A stretch of DNA of 64,000 nucleotides from positions 1,126,023 through 1,190,022 of the forward strand of contig NZ_QUNH01000001.1 of the NCBI RefSeq assembly GCF_003387355.1. The letters run 5' to 3'. The translations under genes were made by a program, and so were the position numbers. Every line of letters begins with the position of its first letter. Positions within the stretch are counted from its first letter, which is position 1. Below the pieces are notes generated by a model. That model saw only the letters and a program-made list of their open reading frames with translations. It did no database searches and had not been told where the DNA came from. Shown one piece after another: positions 58,595 to 64,000 of the stretch. The stretch is from Winogradskyella sediminis. Lineage in GTDB: Bacteria; Bacteroidota; Bacteroidia; Flavobacteriales; Flavobacteriaceae.

Positions 58595-60535
58595 ATGAAA
58601 ACACTAAAATTAACTCTATTAACGCTACTAGTTGCAATCGTGTTTTCGTGTCAAGAAACCACATCTGAGGTGAAAGAGGTTTCAGAATCTGTAACAGAAA
58701 TTCAAAACGACATCGAAAAAGTTGAGCCACCTCATTGGTGGATTGGCTTCAAAAATCAAAGACTTCAACTTTTAGTTAAGCATCCTAATATAGGGAAGGC
58801 TACACCTAAAATGTCTTATCAAGGTGTTTCTATAATTAAAGTTCATAAAGCAGACAGTCCTAATTATCTCTTTCTAGATTTAGAGATTTCTGAAACGGCA
58901 AAAGCAGGGCAATTCAATATTAAATTCCAACATGAGGACGGTTCAGAATTAATTCAAACTTACGAACTAAAATCTCGTGAAAAACCGGCAGAAGATTACG
59001 TTGGTTTTGACAGTTCAGATGCCATTTATTTAATCACTCCTGATCGTTTTGCGAATGCCAATCCTCAAAATGATAGCGTAGAAGGATTACTTCAACAAGG
59101 CATTGATAAAACAGATAATTATGCAAGACACGGTGGAGATATTCAGGGAATTACAGAGCATCTAAACTATATTGAAGATTTAGGATTTACTGCCGTATGG
59201 CCGTGTCCACTATTAATTAACGATATGCCAAGTGGATCCTATCATGGTTATGCCATGACGGATTTTTATAAAGTCGATCCTCGGTTTGGGACCTTAGATG
59301 ACTATCGAAATTTAGCTGATGATTTAAGGTCGCGAAATATGAAACTCATCATGGATCAAGTCGCCAATCATTGTGGATTAGAGCATTGGTGGATGAAAGA
59401 TTTACCATTTAAAGATTGGGTAAATTACCAAGATCTATACGAAGAAAATATAGATAACTGGGATTGGAAAGTTACTAAAACCTCAAATCATAGACGGACT
59501 ACAAATCAAGATCCGTACGCGTCTCAAATAGATCATCGCGAGATGTCCGATGGTTGGTTTGTATCTAGTATGCCAGATTTAAATCAACGCAACCCGTTTA
59601 TGGCCAACTATATTATTCAAAATAGTATTTGGTGGGTAGAAACATTAGGTTTAGGAGGCATTCGTCAAGATACTTATCCTTATCCAGATAAAACATTTAT
59701 GAGTCAATGGGCAGGAGCCATTATGACCGAATACCCTAATTTTTCTATAGTAGGTGAGGAATGGAGTTATAATCCACTACTAATTGGGTACTGGCAAGAA
59801 GGCCATGAAAATAAGGATCAATACGATTCTAACTTAAAATCGACTATGGATTTTGCCATGCAAAAACATATAATTGATGCCTTAAACGAAGAAGAGTCGT
59901 GGGACAAAGGCCTTGTTAAAATGTATGAAGGTTTAGCTAACGACTTTGCTTATACGTCACCAAAAGATATTATGGCATTTTTAGATAACCATGATAAGAG
60001 TCGTGTGTTTACAGAATTTAATGGTGATGTAGCGAACACCAAAATGGCGTTAAGTTATTTATTAATGCTGCCAAGAATCCCACAAATTTATTATGGAACT
60101 GAAATCTTAATGGACGATTTTGATAATCCTGGAGACCATGGTTTAATTCGTACTGATTTTCCTGGTGGCTGGGAAGGTGATACGATTAATGCTTTTACAG
60201 GAGAAGGTCTTTCAGATGCTCAAAAAGAGATGCAGTCTTTTCTCAAAAAAATATTGAATTACAGAAAAACGAGTGAAGCCATTCACAATGGAAAAACTAT
60301 GCATTTTGCACCACAAGACGGTGTTTATGTTTTAGCTAGATTTATCGAGAATGAAACTATTGTTCATGTGATTAATAAAAATGAGACTCCTATAGAGATT
60401 GATTTAAATTATTATGAAGAAATAGGGTTAAAAGGCAAAACCCTAAAGAATGTGATCACCGGAAATACTATGGTTTGGGATGAGAGTTTAAAACTAAATA
60501 AAAAAGGCAGTGTAATTCTGACCACAAAATTATAA
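58595..60535 (+). CDS. GH13 alpha-glucan hydrolase lipoprotein (SusA/neopullulanase-like)
   Basis: 646 residues. Lipobox FSC after a 19-residue signal. N-terminal cyclomaltodextrinase-type beta domain (about 45-135, WWIGFKNQRLQLLVKH). GH13 barrel: 'DAIYLITPDRFANANP', region I DQVANHCG, region II GGIRQDTYPY with nucleophile D359, region III VGEEW with E388, region IV FLDNHDKSR. C-terminal beta domain. Like SusA it should cut imported maltodextrins in the periplasm. Coupled to the next gene by TAATG overlap. Confidence 0.92.
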   Translation: MKTLKLTLLTLLVAIVFSCQETTSEVKEVSESVTEIQNDIEKVEPPHWWIGFKNQRLQLLVKHPNIGKATPKMSYQGVSIIKVHKADSPNYLFLDLEISETAKAGQFNIKFQHEDGSELIQTYELKSREKPAEDYVGFDSSDAIYLITPDRFANANPQNDSVEGLLQQGIDKTDNYARHGGDIQGITEHLNYIEDLGFTAVWPCPLLINDMPSGSYHGYAMTDFYKVDPRFGTLDDYRNLADDLRSRNMKLIMDQVANHCGLEHWWMKDLPFKDWVNYQDLYEENIDNWDWKVTKTSNHRRTTNQDPYASQIDHREMSDGWFVSSMPDLNQRNPFMANYIIQNSIWWVETLGLGGIRQDTYPYPDKTFMSQWAGAIMTEYPNFSIVGEEWSYNPLLIGYWQEGHENKDQYDSNLKSTMDFAMQKHIIDALNEEESWDKGLVKMYEGLANDFAYTSPKDIMAFLDNHDKSRVFTEFNGDVANTKMALSYLLMLPRIPQIYYGTEILMDDFDNPGDHGLIRTDFPGGWEGDTINAFTGEGLSDAQKEMQSFLKKILNYRKTSEAIHNGKTMHFAPQDGVYVLARFIENETIVHVINKNETPIEIDLNYYEEIGLKGKTLKNVITGNTMVWDESLKLNKKGSVILTTKL

Positions 60536-61506
60536 TGATGAAAAATCTATGCTACGCTTTAATTTTATTGATATTGTTTTCATGTAAGAACGAAACAAAA
60601 CCAGTTGAAAAGGTGAACACTGAAACCAACGTGCCAGCAGTTAAATTTCAACATTTAAAGTCAACCGAACTTTATAAGGGCGAAATACATCGTGTAGATA
60701 GCTTTCCTTCAAAGTATATACAACCAAGACCAGTTGATGTTTGGTTGCCAGAAGATTATGTGGATTCACAGAAGTATAAAGTTTTGTATATGCATGATGG
60801 ACAAATGTTATTTGATGCTAAAACAACATGGAATAAACAGGAATGGAAAGTTGATGATTGGGCTTCAAAGTTAATGGAGAAGAATAAAACTAAAGATTTT
60901 ATTGTCGTAGCCGTTCATAATATACCCGAAATCCGTTGGCAAGATTTGTTTCCGCAAAAAGCTATAGATTTTATAGATGAACGCATTAAGGATTCGCTTG
61001 TTGATATAGCAGGTAAAAAGAACATACAGCTTAATGGTGATAACTATCTAAAATTTATAGTTGAAGAGTTAAAACCTGTAATAGATGAAACATATTCTGT
61101 AAGTACTGAACGAGAACACACATTTGTTATGGGTTCAAGTATGGGAGGTCTAATGTCAATGTATGCCATTTCAGAATATCCTGAAATTTTTGGTGGTGCA
61201 GCATGTTTATCAACCCATTGGGTTGGCGCCATGCCAATGGTTAATAATCCGTATCCTGATGCCATTTTTAAATACATGGAAGCCAACTTACCACAAGCTG
61301 GACAACACAAATTGTACTTCGATTATGGTAACAAAACCTTAGACGAACATTATCCGCAATACGCTCCACGAGTTGATGTCATTTTAAAAGCCAAAGGCTA
61401 TACAGATAAGGATTCTAAAAATTTATTTTTTGAAGGTACAGATCATTCTGAAAATTCGTGGAATAAACGATTAGATCAACCGTTAACATTTTTATTAGAT
61501 AAGTAA
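60535..61506 (+). CDS. Esterase-D-like alpha/beta hydrolase lipoprotein
   Basis: 323 residues; ATG 60535 and ATG 60538 are both possible, the first overlapping the GH13 stop by one base. Lipobox FSC. Alpha/beta-hydrolase with oxyanion segment YMHDGQMLF, nucleophile elbow GSSMGG (Ser), late Asp region near LYFDYGNKTLDEHY and GTDHSENSW (His), the putative esterase D (Fes/IroE-like) family. It may remove acyl groups from glucans or be unrelated to starch. Periplasmic or outer-membrane anchored. Found in many flavobacterial maltodextrin loci. Confidence 0.85.
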   Translation: MMKNLCYALILLILFSCKNETKPVEKVNTETNVPAVKFQHLKSTELYKGEIHRVDSFPSKYIQPRPVDVWLPEDYVDSQKYKVLYMHDGQMLFDAKTTWNKQEWKVDDWASKLMEKNKTKDFIVVAVHNIPEIRWQDLFPQKAIDFIDERIKDSLVDIAGKKNIQLNGDNYLKFIVEELKPVIDETYSVSTEREHTFVMGSSMGGLMSMYAISEYPEIFGGAACLSTHWVGAMPMVNNPYPDAIFKYMEANLPQAGQHKLYFDYGNKTLDEHYPQYAPRVDVILKAKGYTDKDSKNLFFEGTDHSENSWNKRLDQPLTFLLDK

Positions 61507-61530
61507 AAATTAATTAAATTAATTAGACCT

Positions 61531-61615
61531 GACCTAGCGGGTTTTTAAAACCTAGCAGATCTAAAATAGTATCACAGAAACATATCCTGCAAGGTGTCTA
61601 AAACCTTTTAGGTAT
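61531..61615. repeat. Extragenic palindromic element, copy 2 (degenerate)
   Basis: GACCTAGCGGG (61531) and CCTAGCAGATC (61551-61561) form an imperfect version of the palindrome at 58449-58478, and ATATCCTGCAAGG (61582-61594) repeats 58494-58506 exactly. It fills the 120-base gap before the GH31 gene. Confidence 0.65.
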
Positions 61616-61626
61616 AAATGCTAAAT

Positions 61627-64000
61627 ATGAAAACATATATTTTCTTAATCCTCAGTCTATTTTTTACGGTTTCAATTTCGGCTCAAAATGTAGCGCGTAA
61701 GTTTATAGATGCTGAAAATATTCACGATGGGACACAGGTTTCAATTAAAGTGAGCGATGGTTATTATTTAATTAGACCATTTTCTTCTCATATTGTAGAA
61801 ACCACATTTGTGCCGAATGGAGAAGTTTTAAAACCAGAATCTCATACAGTTATTTTAAAGCCAAATGCATCTAAGTTTAAAATTTCAGAAATTGGGCAAG
61901 ATATTATTCTAACAACTAATGATGAGTTATCTGTTACCATCACTAAAACCCCATTTCAAATTTCCTACTATTACAAAGGCAAACTCATCACGTCTGAAAA
62001 AGCAGGTTATGTTAAAAACGACAGTCTAGAAACTATAGAATTCAACCTCACCAAAGACGAGGTGCTTTACGGAGGAGGCGCAAGAGCTTTAGGAATGAAT
62101 CGTCGTGGACATCGACTGCAACTCTACAACAGAGCACATTACGGTTACGAAACCCATAGTGAATTAATGAACTTTACCATGCCAATTGTGTTGTCGTCTA
62201 ACAAATACATGATCCATTTTGATAACGCACCTATCGGCTTTTTAGATTTGGATAGCAAAGGAGATAATACGTTGAAGTATGAAACTATTTCAGGACGAAA
62301 AACATATCAAGTGATTGTTGGAGATTCTTGGTACGACATTACCAATAATTACACTGATTTAACAGGGAAGCAACCCATGTTACCACGTTGGGCGTTGGGG
62401 AATTTCTCAAGTCGTTTTGGCTACCATTCTCAGGAAGAAGTAGAAATGACGATCGCTAAATTTAAAGACGAAGAAATTCCCGTGGATGCTATTATTCTCG
62501 ATTTATATTGGTTCGGGAAAGACTTAAAAGGCACCATGGGAAATTTGGAAGTGTTTAGAGATTCTTTTCCAGATTTTGAAGGCATGGTAAAACGTCTGAA
62601 CAATAAAGGTGTAAAAACCATCACCATCACAGAACCGTTTGTTTTAACCACGTCTAAAAAATGGGATGAAGCTGTTGAAAAAGATGTGTTGGCTAAAGAT
62701 TCTGTCGGGAATCCGGCCAAATACGATTTCTATTTTGGTAACACCGGACTCATAGATATTTACAAGCCTGAAGGCGAAAAGTGGTTCTGGAATATTTATA
62801 AAGAGCTTGTCAAAATGGGAGTTGCAGGTATTTGGGGAGATTTAGGAGAACCTGAGGTGCATCCAAGTTGGGTACAACATCACACAGGTTCTGCAGACGA
62901 AGTTCATAATATCTACGGTCACGATTGGGCACGGTTAATTCACGAAGGTTATCAGCGTGATTTCCCAAACACAAGACCCTTCATTTTAATGCGTGCAGGT
63001 TATTCGGGCTCGCAACGCTATGGTATGATTCCATGGTCTGGCGACGTGAATAGAACTTGGGGAGGTTTACAATCACAACCTGAAATTGCCTTACAAATGG
63101 GCATGCAAGGTTTGGCGTATATGCATTCTGATTTAGGCGGTTTTGCGGGTGCTAATTTAGATGATGAATTGTATGTGCGTTGGTTGCAATACGGCGTGTT
63201 CAATCCTATTTTTAGACCACATGCTCAAGAAGATGTGCCTAGCGAACCTGTTTTTAGAAGCGAGAAAGCAAAATCTTTAGCTAAAGAAGCGATTGAGTTA
63301 CGTTACAGATTATTGCCATACAATTACAATTTGGTTTATGAAAATAACCAATTCGGGAAACCGTTGATGCGACCATTATTTTTTGAAGAATCTGATAATC
63401 CTGAATTATTTAATTACTCAAAAACCTATTTATGGGGAAATGATATTTTGGTGTCGCCTGTTTTGGAAGCTGGTAAAAAAGAGCAGGAGGTTTATTTTCC
63501 AAAGAACAATGTGTGGTTCGATTTTTATACTCATGAAAAGATTGAAGGTGGACAAACAAAAACGGTTCAACTAAAAGAAAATTCAATTCCGACGTATGTG
63601 AGAGCTGGTGCTTTTATTCCAATAGCAGAGTTGGTGCAAACCACCATAGATTATAAGGATACGTATTATCAGGTGCATTATTACTATGATGAATCTGTAA
63701 CTGCGAGTTCAGCTCAAATTTACACAGATAATGGCATGTCTTCAGGTCCCATTCAAAATGAAAATTATGAATTGCTTTCGTTTAATATGAGCAAAAAAGG
63801 ACATCGATTACAATTTGAAATTAATGACGTTATCGGTGATAACCTTGAAACAGAAGGTCGCGTATTTTATTTACTAATTCATGGACTAGATAAAAAACCA
63901 AAAAGCGTAATTGTTGGACCAAGTCGTCGATTTGAATGGGATGAAAATTCAAAAGTGCTTAAAATCCCAGTTGAGCGCAATCCAAGGGAACATTCTCTAA
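61627..64000 (+). CDS. GH31 alpha-glucosidase, 3' end outside the window
   Basis: 791 residues visible, frame still open at base 64000 (last full codon CTA). Signal peptide ISA-Q, so exported. GH31 layout: N-terminal beta domain (about 20-235; FLSRPFSS pattern, EVLYGGGARALGMNRRG), catalytic barrel from about 240 (PRWALGNFSSRFGYHSQEEV, 'AIILDLYWFG'), nucleophile D405 in GIWGDLGEP, acid/base D473 in IPWSGDVNRTWGG, then a C-terminal beta domain with EDVPSEP upstream. It releases glucose from the non-reducing ends of maltodextrins. Closes the plus-strand maltose operon. Confidence 0.93.
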   Translation, partial: MKTYIFLILSLFFTVSISAQNVARKFIDAENIHDGTQVSIKVSDGYYLIRPFSSHIVETTFVPNGEVLKPESHTVILKPNASKFKISEIGQDIILTTNDELSVTITKTPFQISYYYKGKLITSEKAGYVKNDSLETIEFNLTKDEVLYGGGARALGMNRRGHRLQLYNRAHYGYETHSELMNFTMPIVLSSNKYMIHFDNAPIGFLDLDSKGDNTLKYETISGRKTYQVIVGDSWYDITNNYTDLTGKQPMLPRWALGNFSSRFGYHSQEEVEMTIAKFKDEEIPVDAIILDLYWFGKDLKGTMGNLEVFRDSFPDFEGMVKRLNNKGVKTITITEPFVLTTSKKWDEAVEKDVLAKDSVGNPAKYDFYFGNTGLIDIYKPEGEKWFWNIYKELVKMGVAGIWGDLGEPEVHPSWVQHHTGSADEVHNIYGHDWARLIHEGYQRDFPNTRPFILMRAGYSGSQRYGMIPWSGDVNRTWGGLQSQPEIALQMGMQGLAYMHSDLGGFAGANLDDELYVRWLQYGVFNPIFRPHAQEDVPSEPVFRSEKAKSLAKEAIELRYRLLPYNYNLVYENNQFGKPLMRPLFFEESDNPELFNYSKTYLWGNDILVSPVLEAGKKEQEVYFPKNNVWFDFYTHEKIEGGQTKTVQLKENSIPTYVRAGAFIPIAELVQTTIDYKDTYYQVHYYYDESVTASSAQIYTDNGMSSGPIQNENYELLSFNMSKKGHRLQFEINDVIGDNLETEGRVFYLLIHGLDKKPKSVIVGPSRRFEWDENSKVLKIPVERNPREHSL

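Noticed and set aside
58453-58668. 71-residue ORF across the repeat before the GH13 gene
   Set aside because: It is coded by the palindromic element and overlaps the signal peptide region of the GH13 lipoprotein in another frame.
61627-64000. Apparent TAA at the very last bases as the stop of the GH31 gene
   Set aside because: The final TAA is out of frame: in the gene's frame the end reads TCT CTA A, so the gene continues beyond the window.

Overview
The window comes from a low-GC member of the Bacteroidota, almost certainly a (probably marine) Flavobacteriaceae. Supporting signs are SusC/SusD-type glycan uptake genes, a type IX secretion sorting tail on a secreted amylase, DUF4230/DUF4407/LruC families typical of the phylum, and promoters of the flavobacterial type (TTG about 18-20 bp upstream of TAnnTTTG). 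There are no transposases, integrases, phage genes or CRISPR arrays, so it reads as ordinary chromosome with one accessory polysaccharide locus.

Region by region. (1) 1-8.1 kb: housekeeping genes, namely a TPR protein cut by the left edge, a lipoprotein, a GT2/flippase-like membrane pair on the minus strand, a beta-barrel, ruvC, hemW, a cyclase-family hydrolase, DUF4230 and MmcQ/YjbR. (2) 8.3-14.8 kb: a tightly packed seven-gene signalling operon, REC - H-NOX - triple-PAS histidine kinase - FIST (NosP-like) - histidine kinase - Hpt - REC-LytTR. It combines both known classes of bacterial haem nitric-oxide sensor domain with a phosphorelay that can end in a LytTR DNA-binding regulator. A candidate small RNA lies just downstream. 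(3) 15.0-32.3 kb: a complete Wzx/Wzy-type exopolysaccharide locus: CheY-like REC, a phosphoglycosyl transferase fused to a degenerate receiver, a half-length TolC-like protein, a Wzc-like co-polymerase with a decayed kinase domain, flippase, polymerase, a PRTase-HAD fusion, five glycosyltransferase-type genes, an acyltransferase and a LruC-domain lipoprotein. (4) 32.4-42.1 kb: PhnA, STAS, SnoaL-like, DUF4407, a BlaR1/BlaI-type pair with operators placed on its promoter, an M20 dipeptidase, tRNA-Leu(UAG) and an MFS exporter. (5) 42.2-64 kb: a maltodextrin/starch utilisation locus: SusC, SusD, two SusE/F-like lipoproteins and a T9SS-secreted GH13 amylase on the minus strand; a LacI regulator, MFS sugar transporter, beta-phosphoglucomutase, GH65 maltose phosphorylase, GH13, an esterase and a GH31 alpha-glucosidase (cut by the right edge) on the plus strand.

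The most notable observation links regions 2 and 3. Seven promoters share one architecture: 9-bp half-sites (consensus near CGTCGATAC / CATCGAAAT) repeated every 21 bp, with the last one starting 35-36 bp before a TAnnTTT(G/A) -7 element and no recognisable -33 TTG. They precede the signalling operon itself, the candidate sRNA, the REC/phosphoglycosyl transferase pair, the TolC/Wzc/Wzx unit, the Wzy/glycosyltransferase unit, the last glycosyltransferase unit and the LruC lipoprotein. The boxes resemble the AlgR (LytTR family) site ACCGTTCGTC, which occurs exactly at 8318-8327. I infer that the LytTR regulator directly activates its own operon, an sRNA and the whole exopolysaccharide locus, possibly in response to nitric oxide. 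The sequence pattern is seen directly; the binding protein and the signal are inference.
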